DNA of 64,000 nt from Silene latifolia (lineage: Eukaryota; Streptophyta; Magnoliopsida; Caryophyllales; Caryophyllaceae), in contig NC_133536.1 in assembly GCF_048544455.1 (NCBI RefSeq), forward strand, positions 195,551,325 through 195,615,324. The letters run 5' to 3'. Of the stretch, positions 23,219 through 35,100 are shown one piece after another. The position numbers and the translations under genes were made by a program. Each line of letters begins with the position of its first letter. The stretch's first letter is position 1. The notes beneath the pieces were generated by a model. The model was not told where the DNA came from. It made no database searches and saw only the letters and a list, made by a program, of their open reading frames with translations.

Positions 23219-25812
23219 TCTATCTAGTATATATATAAAAGAGAGTTTTTTCGAGCGATCTGAGAGCGTCCACATCATCAAAAATCAATTTAGGAAAGTA
23301 TAATTTTTGATGTAAAAAATAAAATGGAAAATCTTTTAATTATTATAATATGTATATTTTCTAAATTATATTCAAGTGATATTTCCAATTTTTATATTAA
23401 ACTTTTGCATTTCATTTGGCAAAAAAAATATCGTTTAAAAAATTATGAAAATAATATAATTAGCTTTGTGGAAAAAAATGCTATCATTAGAGTATAAATT
23501 TCATATTATTTGCACATATTAAAGATGGTGTACTTCTTAATACGTAAAATTGTGTACTTTTGACTATGTTTTGTTCCACATTGGAAAATAAGTAGGAGTG
23601 ATGAATATATTACTTATAAATAGTAGAATTGTCCCACATTGAAAGATTAGTATAAGGTGATGTGATCCTATGATTATAAATAGGAGGCATATTTGGAACT
23701 TATGTATCCACCCAAAAATTTTCGAGTCTCATAAATATTGTTTTAAAGAGCTCTTAAGATTTTCTATCATTATCTACGATATGATATAAAAAATAAAGTG
23801 GAAATCGTTGCATGGAACTACCCGGGAAAGAGTTAAGAACATGAACAAGAAAATCAAAAAATACAAAACTAAAGGCTTTACTAATGGTAGTCTCCTGACA
23901 CAGTACAAAACTAAAGATTTTACTAATGATTGTCTTCTGAATGCAGTAATAGAGCATTAATGAGTCGTTATATGTACGATGTAGAGATCCTTATCTAATG
24001 ATCGAGACTAAGTGGTTTTACCTTCAAAGAAAAAATAATATGTATACAATATTAGCTTTTTTAAGAAGAGACATGCATTTTTTGGTATGTTATATCTTTC
24101 ACATTGAAAAATAATGTAGGCATGATGAACATACTACGTCTAAATAATTAAATTATGTATCTTACATTGAAATAATAGTATACAGTAGGATGCTTCTATA
24201 AATATAAATAGAGGGCATCCTTGAAACTTAGGTATTAACCCAAAATTTGTTGATATAAAAGATATGTACTTTTTAGTATGTTATATGTCTCACATTGAAA
24301 AATAATGTAGGTGTGATGAATATATTATGTATAAATAATAGAACCGTCCCATATATATACATTTTCTATATTATATTAAAGTGATGTTTATAATTTTGAT
24401 ATAAAAACTTTATATTTCATTTGACAAAAAAGTATCGTATGAAAATTATATAATTAGATTGTGACAAAAAAATGCTATCATTAGAGTGTAGATTGTATTG
24501 TATTGTATTTTCTCATTATTAAATCGGGTTGATGTCAAAGTAGATGCAAAAAAAAATGGTGTACTTAGTATGTTATTTGCCCTACATTGAAAAGTAATGT
24601 AAGTCTGGTGAATATACTATGTATAAATATTAGAATTGTCCCACATAGGAAGATTATCATAAGGCAGGGTGATCTTATGATTATAAATAGAAGTCATAAC
24701 CCAAAATCTTTTGATTCTCTTAAGTATTGTCAGAAAGAGCTCTTAAAAGAGTTTGTATTACTGTCTCTACAATAATGATTTCTAACCTAAGTTAATCTTT
24801 GGAAAATCTTTTAGTTATTATAATATATACTCTGTATGGTAAATATACTACGTTTAAATAATATAATTAGAATTGTATTAAAAAATATTCTATCATTAGA
24901 GTATAGGTTCCTATCATTTGCACATATTTTAATTATGATAAAAAAAAAATAGAAAACAAACGTCCATGGTAACATGTGTAATCTATCAAAGAGGTTACCA
25001 TGAGAAATTTCCAGTATTATAATGATATAGTTAATTAAATTTTCATTTAAAATAGAGAGATATCCGTACCAATAAAACAATAAAGGGGGTATTATTTTTT
25101 AATTGTTATTTTATTGTCAGGCCATCAAACTTAACGTCCATTTAACAGCCTTTACATTAGGGGGTACCATGGGCAAAAAAATGGAATCTCAAGGGTACCA
25201 TAGGCAGATTCTTAAAAGTAGGGGTAACATAGAAAATCTGACAAAATTAAGGGGTACCACGGGAAATTTCCGTATCTAAATTATGTTAATTTTTTTTTGA
25301 AGAAAAACAACGTACAAATATTAATGGAGAGTACTTGATCATATTATTAAATTTAAATATAACTATTAGATATAATGAGTAGCAATTGTTGTATTCGGTA
25401 TTCGAGATCTGGTTTGATGTCGAACTAAGTACAAAAAAAATGGTGTAATTCTGAGTATGCTATTTGTCCCACATTGAAAAACAATGCAGGTTTGATGAAT
25501 ATATATTACGTATAAATAGTAGAATTGTCCCACATCAGAAAAAAAAAATCCAAGTTTGGTGAATATATTACTTATAAATAGTAGAATTGTCCTACATCGA
25601 AAGATTGGTATAAGGTGGGGTGATTATATGATTATAAATAAGAGTTAACCCACGTATATATTAATCTTTTATTTTTTTTGAAAGCGATATTTTAATAATA
25701 TGTAAACAAATCATTAGACATAGAATGTAAACATTAAACCCTTATAGCGTTTTTTTTTTTGCATTATAAATAAGTTAATTACCCCGTTGCAACGCACGGG
25801 CATTCAAACTAG
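23219..25812 (+). mobile_element. Non-autonomous Helitron B with promoter-like array
   Basis: 5' end TCTATCTAGTATATAT with the TTTTTTCGAGCG phrase; 3' hairpin near 25783-25800 followed by CTAG at 25809-25812 and T. The interior contains five imperfect repeats of a 130-170-bp unit that carries USE-like and TATA-like boxes (see separate entry). No transposase is encoded. It lies head to tail after Helitron A. Confidence 0.65.
23573..25640 (+). promoter_or_regulatory. About ten USE + TATA modules (U-snRNA-promoter-like)
   Basis: The plant U-snRNA upstream sequence element is RTCCCACATCG, followed by a TATA box about 33-34 nt downstream for Pol II snRNA genes. Here GTYCYACATYG-type boxes start at 23573, 23631, 24159, 24287, 24579, 24638, 25466, 25527 and 25589 (a weaker one near 24096). 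TATAAATA follows after 31, 33, 33, 32, 32, 33, 34, 35 and 33 nt respectively. Boxes are paired, two per repeat unit. No snRNA sequence (U1, U2, U4, U5 or U6 5' ends) was seen downstream. Confidence 0.6.
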
Positions 25813-26584
25813 TAAGGAATATTTTAAAATTTTAATTTTTATAAATTTTGTAATATACGTACGGTAAGTAAAAAGTACTTCCTCCGTCCCAGTCAATAGT
25901 TTATATTCGAGCTCAACTAAAACTCGATTAAACCATTATTTTCTTTACGTAATTTTTTCATATTTTAAAATAATAATAATAATAATAATAAAATGAGGCT
26001 AAACGAGTTTTCCGTATGAGCTTTACTAAGGTCGGAATCAGCTTGAATTTGGTCAAACTTAGTTCGAAATCAGCTCAAAATAGTGTTGATTTTGGGAGCT
26101 ATATTAGCCTACTCAAATCATTGACAGCCCTACATATAAGAAGTTTTGAGAAACATTTTCGATAAAAATTTGGAATATAGCAAAAAAATTCTTAGTCGTA
26201 ATGAATAATACAAGTTATCAAGATGAACTAGAAACATATCTATGGAGTAAAGGATAAAAGAGATTGTTGTACGAGTATAATATAATCACATAATATACAC
26301 AGATTCTCATCTAAGACGAGTACATCGGTTTCAAGGTTAAGACGGTCAAATACGCTCACTTGGATGAACAAGAAAAAGTTAGAATGCATATGGAAAAATA
26401 AAAGTCTATATAAATGCCCCGTTTTAATATTAAAACGGATAACTTCGTTTAAGGAAAGATTAGCCGGACAGAATAATAGACTCATATTTAGTGTTGCTAT
26501 GTAATCCAGTAGAAACTTAAACAAACATGAGAATAATTTGGAAGATTAAAAAATGAATACAAAAAGGCACAAACAAACTAAAAG
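25813..26584. other. Intergenic, degenerate repeats
   Basis: A Stowaway-like end (CTCCGTCCCAGTCAATAG) at about 25881 and an AGCTC-type repeat remnant at 25906-26130 that ends near TTGACAGCCCTA. No gene seen. Confidence 0.4.
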
Positions 26585-27130
26585 CAAACGTTAGGCACAC
26601 CGGTTAGATCTAACGGACTTAGTAAATTGAGGTCCTTAAAGCATTGCTTTAATTTTTTGGGGTCCTTATAGCCTAGGTAGCACCAAAACGGACACGGACA
26701 CGGACACGGACACGACACGGACACGTGATACGGCATCCCATGAAATTTAGGACACGGGACACGCCATTTAAATTTAATAAAAAAACATATTTTATGGTTA
26801 CAAATAACGTATGATTTTATTATTGTAATGTATTTGGTTCTAAATTTAATGTATTTGATACTAAATTTAGGTAATTGAAGGTAAAATTCGACCTTAACTA
26901 TAACTAACTCTAATTTCGCACCCAAACAAATCATCTAATCAATCTTTTTTGAGAATTTATTCCTCGTGTAAACTATAACATGTTTAGGCGTGTGTCCGAC
27001 GAGTGTCGGGTGTCCGGGTGTCGGACACGGTGTCGGACACGGGGCGTCTAGTTAGGAGGAGTGTCCGTGCTACCTAGCTTATAGCTATATTCATGTAAAG
27101 TTAAGGTCCTTATAGTTTAGTTTACTCCAA
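26585..27130. repeat. Dispersed repeat split by a hAT MITE
   Basis: AGATCTAACGG, GGTCCTTAAAG, GGTCCTTATAG and AAGGTCCTTATAGTTTAG occur in the same order as in the reverse complement of 20320-20450. The MITE at 26673-27077 splits the second-last phrase. Confidence 0.5.
26673..27077. mobile_element. hAT-type MITE with GGACAC-rich arms, TSD CTTATAGC
   Basis: 405-bp second copy of the element at 18207-18706: starts CTAGGTAGCACC, ends GTGCTACCTAG, flanked by the perfect 8-bp duplication CTTATAGC (26665-26672 and 27078-27085). Same orientation as the first copy, with a shorter interior. Confidence 0.85.
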
Positions 27131-27244
27131 AAGTGACAGCTCGGTTGTATTAGGAGTAGACAAATTCTTATTTAAGAGAGATGTATTATCTTAACTTTAA
27201 AACAGGTTAAGTAATATGAATAAGTTAAAAAGAAGTATGCATAT

Positions 27245-27490
27245 TTTTCTTGAGAGACGGTCTTTTAGTAAGCTTATTGAGAGATAATTTTACACTTTTA
27301 AGAAAAAAATGGTACTAAAGGTAATAAAATAGGTAGAAATTATAATTAAAGATAAAATGGGTAAATTTATTATGTAAATAGATACGAAATTACTATGTCA
27401 CAATCAACAATAAAAGGGTCACAAAAAATAAATAAATAGATACGAAAGATTGGTCTTTCAATAACTTAAGGAGAAACCATCTCTCCCAAA
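27245..27490. repeat. Dispersed repeat, related to 22736-22975
   Basis: Starts with TTGAGAGACGGTCT and ends with a GAGAAACCATCTCTCC-like phrase; shares its internal order with the copy at 22736-22975. Sequence from 27491 to about 28030 holds no recognisable gene. Confidence 0.45.
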
Positions 27491-28029
27491 TTTTCGTGAT
27501 TCGATAAGCCGATATTTTTGTGCTTTGTTGTTCATTTGATACCAGCCTAGCGTAGTGCAAGATTTTCTTAAGCCAGATAAATTGCGAGCTCTTCTTAAAC
27601 AAAGATATTTGCCTAGTTGTATATTCCAATTTTTTTGTATGATGCATAGTAACATGTTTGATGTCGTACTTATATAATCATACAACATGCTCGGTAATCG
27701 GCCGACGGCCATTACCTCAAAATCCTCATTCGTCATTTTCATTTTGATCCTCATCTTTTGAGTATAAGGAGAATGTCTTTCGATAAATATAAATATTTTT
27801 CTTTCATAAAATACATATAAAATTACAATTATTAATTGTTAAAACATTGTAAACTTAATCTCTAAGTTGAGTTATTGTTATATTCCGTAGAAGACTGCTT
27901 TTAAATATACTTCTCTATTTTATTTATTTGTTCGTCTCTTTAGTTTTTATAAGGGGTATTTAAATTAAATGTGAATAAATAATTGTGATGAAGGTTATAA
28001 CATACCGTGAGATAACTACAATACCCGCT

Positions 28030-28207
28030 CTGTTAGGGACCCATTGACTAACCTATTGACCAAGGGAGGGTCTTAGCAAGGGAGACGAGAGAGATTAGTT
28101 AACCAATGTAACTCGTTACTCGACCTAGCAGGGGCAACTCGGCCGAGTAGTTAAGGAACTCGACCGAGTGGAGTATTCGACCTAGTAAGGCTATACTCGA
28201 CCGAGTA
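28030..28207 (-). repeat. Part of a gypsy-like LTR element, left of the SIRE insertion
   Basis: GC-richer than its surroundings, with palindromic ACTCGGCCGAGT (28137-28148) and ACTCGACCGAGT words. The SIRE element inserted in the last of these: GAGTA (28203-28207) is duplicated at 39569-39573. The original sequence continues at 39574. The outer end is uncertain. Confidence 0.45.
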
Positions 28208-29733
28208 TGTTGGGTTCCTTATGTTGATGATAACATGCCCATTTGATTTGTGTTATCTTAGTTTAACTTTTTCAGGATTAATGATGTAATCAAGCTTGGA
28301 TTAAGAAGTGTTGAAGTTGTTATTAATCCCATTGTATTTAGTCGAGTGTCATCTAATGTACAAGCAAGAAAGTAGAGTATACTAGAGTAATAGAAACAGT
28401 CCAGACGACTGTTGCTTTCACACGCAAACAACTGTTTGGATTATGCCACAACTCGTAAAAACTTGAAGCTCCCTTTTATCTTTCAAAAGCTTTCACGTGA
28501 CTTTTATTTTCAAAGATAAAAAATCAGATTTTTATTAAAGAGTAGTCTTCATTAAAGAGTGGTTTGAATTATTCAAAATGTTTCCTCTTTGTGCAAATTC
28601 AATCCTTTGGTCTTTAAGAAAACAAGAAATACTTTTTGCCATATTTGTGATAACTTGTCATCATGTGACTTGTCTCACATCCTTTGTTTTCTGATTTTGC
28701 ATGAGCATTTAAGGTTATCTTTCAAACCTTCTTTCTCTATTCTTACCTTTGCAAAAGACCCCTCTTTGGTGCAAGTTTTGGGTGGTTGCTATTGCCCTTC
28801 ACATGTAAGGTCTTTGACCCTTCAAAACCCTAGCAACTCCCTTCACTCACCTCCTCTATATAAACCGAGTCTCCTCTTCATTAAATCTCAAGACTTTTCT
28901 GAAATAATTCTTCCATCTTTGCAAATTAATTTTAAGAGCTTAAAATCGTGTTTTATTTGCAAAATCCTTTAAAAGTCTTCAAGTGTCTTTAAGTTTCTAC
29001 GATGTGGCTCTTTGTTGCTTTTCTATACTAAACTCTCTTGCTTAAGAATTGTTGATCTTGTAAAAGTTGTCCACCTCTATTCTTTGTTAAGAATATGTTA
29101 GTGGAAACTTGATCCTATAACATTCTAAGTGTGTTAGTAGAGTTTAGGACGGAGTAGTCTTTTACTCTTGACAACCGGAGTAGGTTGTGTGTTGGCAACC
29201 GGAGTAGGTTGCGAGTTAGCTTGTCATAAGAACGGAGTAGTTCTTGTACTAGCTTTACAACCGGAGTAGGTTGGTGTCTTTTATTACAAGGGACTTTTAG
29301 TTTTCGGAGTAGATCACTAAAGGAAAGTAATAAAAAGGTAGATTGGACGTAGGCACTTGAGTATTTGCCGAACCAATTCAAAAATCTCGTGTTTATTGTT
29401 CTTTACTTTATTTCCGCTGCAATTTTCTTTGTTTGTTTGTTTTTGCTTTGCTTAACCTTAGAAGTAACAGTTCATCATACTGTCGCATTTGGTCTGCAGT
29501 CATACTCCACAAACTGAGACAAATAGATACGATCGAAACGATTGTTGCTTTCATACTTCAGCAAACATTCATCGTGATACTTGTTCAATCTTTCAATATT
29601 ATTCAAAGTATCCTCTAATCTCCTTTGTTCACTTAACTTACTTTAATCCAATAAAGTTGAAGTTATAAATTTTTAAAAGGATACCTAATTCACCCCCTCC
29701 CCCTCTTAGGTACTTGAATCCATAAACTCAACA
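28208..29733 (+). repeat. 5' LTR of the SIRE element
   Basis: TGTTGGGTTCC...AAACTCAACA, 1526 bp. Promoter TATATAA at about 28857, so the RNA leader starts near 28890. The leader region carries six mini-hairpins with loop GGAGTA (29146-29323) and several ACAGT...ACTGT inverted motifs. Short ORFs within it are repeated at the 3' LTR and are not genes. Confidence 0.95.
29146..29323 (+). promoter_or_regulatory. Array of six GGAGTA-loop RNA hairpins in the LTR leader
   Basis: Loops at 29151, 29177, 29201, 29234, 29263 and 29306 are all GGAGTA. The stems differ but pair: AGGAC/GTCTT, ACAACC/GGTTGT, GCAACC/GGTTGC, AAGAAC/GTTCTT, CAACC/GGTTG, and a longer TTTAGT/ACTAAA stem closed by TC/GA. The same set occurs in the 3' LTR (38981-39158), where the first is weakened. 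Diverged equivalents occur in the old LTR at 11368-11454. Confidence 0.6.
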
Positions 29734-29735
29734 AT

Positions 29736-29747
29736 TGGTATCAGAGC
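29736..29747 (+). other. Primer binding site
   Basis: TGGTATCAGAGC, complementary to the 3' end of initiator methionine tRNA, the standard primer of plant copia elements, two nucleotides after the LTR end. Confidence 0.9.
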
Positions 29748-29796
29748 CTCGTGCTCTTGATAGAGGCTAATCCCCTTAGAGTTTGATTCGTGGGTA

Positions 29797-32143
29797 ATGG
29801 ATTCCGAGAAACACTCCAAGATCCCGGTCTTTACCGGTTCGAATTTTGGATGGTGGAAACTCAAAATGGAACATTACATCAAAAGTATCGATTATCAATG
29901 TTGGAACATCATCCAAAATGGACCTCTTGCGATTGAGGAAACCGATATTCTTAACGGTTTCACCAAGACAAAAGAGGAAAGAAATTACAATGAGAACGAC
30001 TTCAAGCTTGCCGAAAAGAATTCCAAAGCAATGTCGATTCTTCAACGTTGTGTTGGTGAGGGGGAAGTTAGTCGAATCTCCGGGTGTCCTACGGCAAAAT
30101 CTATTTGGGATTCTCTTGTACTTGCATATGAAGGGACGTCCCAAGTAAGAAAACACCGTATTGACCTTCTCATGCAACAATATGAGATGTTTAGAATGTC
30201 AAAGGATGAGTCTTTAAATAGTTTCTCTTCACGTTTTTCTTGTATTATTAATGAGCTTAAAAGTCTAGGAAGGAATTTCGAGTCCGAGGACATCATTCGA
30301 AAAATCCTTCGTAGTCTAACCCCTAAATGGCAACCTAAAGTCACCGCCATAGATGAAGCTAAAGACTTGTCAACCCTATCTCTTCATGAACTAATGGGAT
30401 CACTAATGGCTCACGAGTTTAACCTCGATAAGCATTCTAGTGAGTCATCAAAGGGAAAGAGTCTCGCCCTCACATCTTCTCCAAGTGATGAAGAAGATGA
30501 GGAGGAAGACGAGTTTGCTATGTTCACAAGGAACTTAGCCGGGTTGGTCAATGGACAAGGTAACAAAAGGTTCACTAATAATTACTCGAAAAAACGCTTT
30601 CCTAAGAAACGACCTACCTCCACCGTGGGATGCTTTAAATGTGGTGATAAAACTCATCAAATTAAAGAATGTCCCAAGTGGGAAGAAATCAAATCTAAAG
30701 AAAGAAGAGAAAAGGTTAAAAAGGACTATAAACATAGAGTCATGAGTGCTATATGGGGAATGTCCGACTCCGAGGAAGATGAGGAACTCATCGAGGAGGA
30801 ACTTGAGGCTAAAATGTGTCTTGCAAATCATGGTAAAGAAAAGGTCTCAAAAAACCCAAAACTTGAACACTTAAGATGCCTCATGGCTAACCCCGACGAT
30901 TCCGACTCCGATTCCGACAACGAGGTAAATCATCTAAAGGCCAAGGCTAGAACTTACTCCAAAGAGAAAGTATGTAAGCTTCTTGACCAACTTTTTGATA
31001 AATGTCGGTCTCAAACTAATAAGCTTGATATAATGCAAAATGAGATTGAGGAAATTGCTCAAGAGAACTTTAATCAAAAATGAACTAAAAGCAACAGATC
31101 ACATTCGTCACTTCGAGGCATATAATGAAGTCAAAAGAGTCAACAAGTTAAACAAACATTTGACTAAAGAACTAGAGCGTCTTAGGTTGACCCCCACGGA
31201 CGTCTGTGACCTTGAAAATGTCAACACAACTTTGGTAATGCAAGTTTCCCAACTAACCAAGGAACGTGATGATCTTTTGAAGGTCAAAGATGATTTTGAA
31301 AATGAGATCTATGACCTTGTAGTTGAAGTTGTAGACTTAAGAGAAACAGTGTCTAAGACTGTTGCTTCTGACCACGATTTAGACAAGTTTAAAAGAAAAA
31401 GTGAATGGTTGGAAAATGAAAATGAGTGTCTTAAAAGTGAGGTTGTTTGTCTCAAGAATGAAATAGAAGATCTCCATGATAGGCTTACTTTCTTTCAAAA
31501 AGGTATGCCCGAATGTAGCACTTCTAGGTCTTCTCCTCACCATAGATCCGATGAAGTCGTTGATCTAAGCAAGAGACTTGACGAGATGACATCTAAATAT
31601 GAAGAGTCCAAAGAAAGAATCATTTATCTCGTGTCTAAACTCAACAATCACACCCATGACTTCATTGTTGAGAAAAGATTGTCCATAGAAAGTGCTAACA
31701 ATGATGAACTTAAAAGAGAAAAGGAAAAGAATTTGCATCTTCTCTCACGTGTCAACGACTTGACCAATGAACTTGTTAATGCTAAGAACATCACTGAAAA
31801 ATGGGAAGGAAGTCAAACCGTGTTAAACTTCCTCACGAATCAAACCGAGAAATGTGAGAAATCTGCTGGTTTGGGGTTCAAATGGAACAGTCGGAGGATG
31901 ACTTTGCATCCGAAGCCTAAAAATGATTTTAGAGGAAGGAAGTACGTAGGTCTTCCCGAATACATCATTTGCAATTATTGTGGTGACAATGGTCATGTTT
32001 TTAATGGATGTACAAAACGATTTGATGACATTGATAAGAACACCAAAACATTAAAAGAAATGAACATTAAAAAAGACACCACAAGTTATGTTGATCCCAA
32101 AAAGGGACCCAAATTCATTTGGGTTCCTAAACTCAAAAACTAA
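29797..32143 (+). mobile_element. SIRE gag region
   Basis: Begins MDSEKHSKIPVFTGSNFGWW, the usual gag N-terminus of this lineage. A UBN2-type gag domain follows, then a CCHC zinc knuckle (CFKCGDKTHQIKEC, about 30630-30672), a long charged coiled-coil part and a second CCHC knuckle (CNYCGDNGHVFNGC, about 31970-32010). Long gag proteins with two knuckles are usual for SIRE/Maximus. The protein would form the particle core and bind element RNA. Confidence 0.9.
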
Positions 32144-32156
32144 TCTTGTGTAGGGC

Positions 32157-35100
32157 TTGGTGAGAGGCGGCCGCAATTGGTACTTGGATAGTGGATTCTC
32201 TCGTCACATGACGGGTGATAGAAGTCAATTCCTCTCACTTAAAGCATATGATGGTGGCACGGTAAGGTTTGGTGACAACAAGAAAGGTGAAGTAATTGGT
32301 ATTGGAAAAGTTGGTAAGTCATCCTTACTTTGTGTCGACAATGTGCGGCTTGTCAAAGGTTTGAAACATAATCTCCTTAGCATTTCTCAACTTTGTGATA
32401 AGGGTAATGTTGTTGAATTTCGTGCCAATATGTGTCGAATTTTTGATGCCACTACTAATGAACTAATACTCGAAGGAAGACGTGTCAAAGATGTTTACTT
32501 AACTAATTTGAACTCTCTATCCGGTCACACCATGTCTTGCATGAGTGTAATGAACAATGATCCTTGGTTATGGCATAAAAGGTTTGGTCATGTTAGTACA
32601 AAAACTCTTAATACCCTTAAAAGACTTGACTTAGTTGAAGGCATTACTAATATAAAATTTGATTTTGATAAAGTATGTGATGAATGTGCTAGAGGTAAAC
32701 ATGTTAAAAGTTCCTTTAAATCCAAAAGAATTATGAGTACATCTCAACCTTTGCAACTTTTACATATCGACTTATGTGGACCAATGAGAACTAGAAGTAG
32801 AGGTGGTAGTCGTTATGTGTGTGTCATTGTTGATGATTACTCTAGGTTCGTTTGGGCACTCTTCCTAAGCTCTAAGGATGAGACATTTGATGAGTTTCTA
32901 ATTTGGTTAAGAAAAATTCAAAATAAACTTGGTTTAAAACTTGTTTCAATGAGAACCGATCATGGAACCGAATTCGAAAACTCATCATTTGGTGCTTATT
33001 GTGATGACAATGGTGTAGACCATAACTTCTCGGCTCCTAGAACCCCACAACAAAATGGTGTGGTTGAAAGGATGAATAGAACCCTTGAAGGAATGGCTAG
33101 AACAATGTTGTTAACTAGTAAGTTGCCTAAGAATTTTTGGGCCGAAGCGGTAAATACCGCTTGCTACATTCATAATCGTGTCATGATAAGGAGTATATTA
33201 AATAAAACTCCCTATGAATCATTACGTGGAAGAAAACCCAACATTTCATATTTTAGATGTTTTGGAAGCAAATGTTTTGTTCATAACAATGGTAAAAACA
33301 ACTTGGGTAAGTTCGATCCACGTAGTGATGAAGGAGTATTTATTGGGTACTCCGATCATAGCAAGGCCTATAAAATTTACAATAAACGAACCTTGTTAAT
33401 TGAAGAAAGCATCCATGTCATTTTTGATGAATCTAGTGTGCTTGGACAGGTACAAAACATGGATGATGATGATGAGGATGAGGACGATGAGTTTGAGATT
33501 GGTCTTGTTCGAAAGGACTTTGTATTCACGGATGAAGAAGCTCCCAGCACTGAATTGCAACAGACACAGAGACTGTCGCCTTCAAAGGAAATTAGCAATT
33601 CAGGGGGAACACGTAGCACCTCTCTGCTCTGTTTCTTCTCTCGGAAGCAACAGACCAACGATCGTTGCTTCTATCTCCAGAACTGAAGAAAACCAAAACA
33701 GTGAGGATGAAGAACCTTCCAGGCCAATAGTAACAGTCACTGTGACTGATGCTGCTGAGGGGGAACAAGAAACTATTGTTCCAAAGAAGTGGAAACATCA
33801 AAGCTCTCATCCACTCACTAATCTCACAAGTGATCTCAACTCGGGAATTCGAACAAGATCATCCCTCAACAATCTCGCTCATCTTAATGAGTATTGTGCC
33901 CACAATGCATTCCTTTCTCAAATTGAACCTTCAAATGTAACAGTCGCCTTGACTGATGCGGATTGGTTGCTTGCCATGCAAGAAGAGCTCAATCAATTCA
34001 AAAGGAATGAGGTATGGCACTTAGTCCCTAGACCGCCTAATCGTACCGTCATTGGTACTAGGTGGGTCTTTCGCAACAAGCTTGATGACTCGGGGGAAAT
34101 CGTAAGGAACAAGGCTAGACTAGTGGTGCAAGGTTATAACCAACAAGAGGGTATTGATTACGATGAAACCTATGCACCGGTAGCTAGACTTGAGGCCATA
34201 CGATTGCTTATAGCTTTTGCGGCTCACAAAGGCATTAAACTCTTCCAAATGGATGTCAAAACCGCTTTCTTAAATGGATATTTGGAAGAAGATGTCTTTG
34301 TAGAGCAACCACCGGGTTTTGAGAACAATGATTTGCCTAACCATGTTTTCAAATTAGACAAAGCTCTTTATGGTTTAAAACAAGCACCAAGATGTTGGTA
34401 TGATAGATTGTCTAAATTTCTTATTGAAAATGGTTTTAAAAGAGGCTCCGTTGACAAAACATTGTTCTTGAAGCAACAGTCCAGTGAACTGTTGGTTGTA
34501 CAAGTATATGTTGATGACATTATATTTGGTGCAACAAATGAACTCCTTTACTTATATTTTTCGGAACTAATGAAATCGGAGTTTGAAATGAGCATGATGG
34601 GTGAGCTAGGATTCTTCCTTGGGCTCCAAATTAAGCAATCAAATGAAGGAATCATGATCCATCAAAAAAAGTATATTAAGGAAATGCTTAAGAAATTTGG
34701 GATGACTAATGGTAAGCCTCATGATACACCTATGGTAGCCGGGTCCAAATTGGACAAAGATGAACTCGGTAAGAATGTTAGTGACAAGGTGTATAGAGGT
34801 ATGATAGGCTCACTTCTTTACTTGACCGCAAGTCATCCCGACATTCTCTTTAGTGTTTGTTTATGTGCTAGTTCCAAGCAAATCCGAAAGAATCACATTT
34901 CAAAGCCGTTAAACGAATTCTTCGGTATTTGATTGGAACACAAAATCTTTACCTATGGTACCCTTTACATTGTCCTTTTGATCTTATAGGCTTTTCGGAC
35001 GCGGACTATGCGGGGTGCACGGTAGATAGAAAGAGTACCTCCGGAATTGCAACGTTCTTGGGTCCTTGCTTGACTTCTTGGGCCTTAAAGAAACAAAACA

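Noticed and set aside
23573-25640. U-snRNA genes downstream of the USE/TATA modules
   Set aside because: Sequences after each TATA do not match the 5' ends of U1, U2, U4, U5 or U6; only promoter-like parts are present.
26578-26934. 118-codon ORF with Cys-Pro repeats on the minus strand
   Set aside because: The CPCPCP part is the GGACAC-rich arm of a hAT MITE.
28137-28207. CRISPR-like array because of repeated ACTCG units
   Set aside because: Units are irregular 12-bp palindromes in a plant LTR, without equal spacers.
28589-28972. 127-codon ORF, repeated exactly at 38424-38807
   Set aside because: Both lie inside the two LTRs of the SIRE element at the same offset; they are non-coding LTR sequence.
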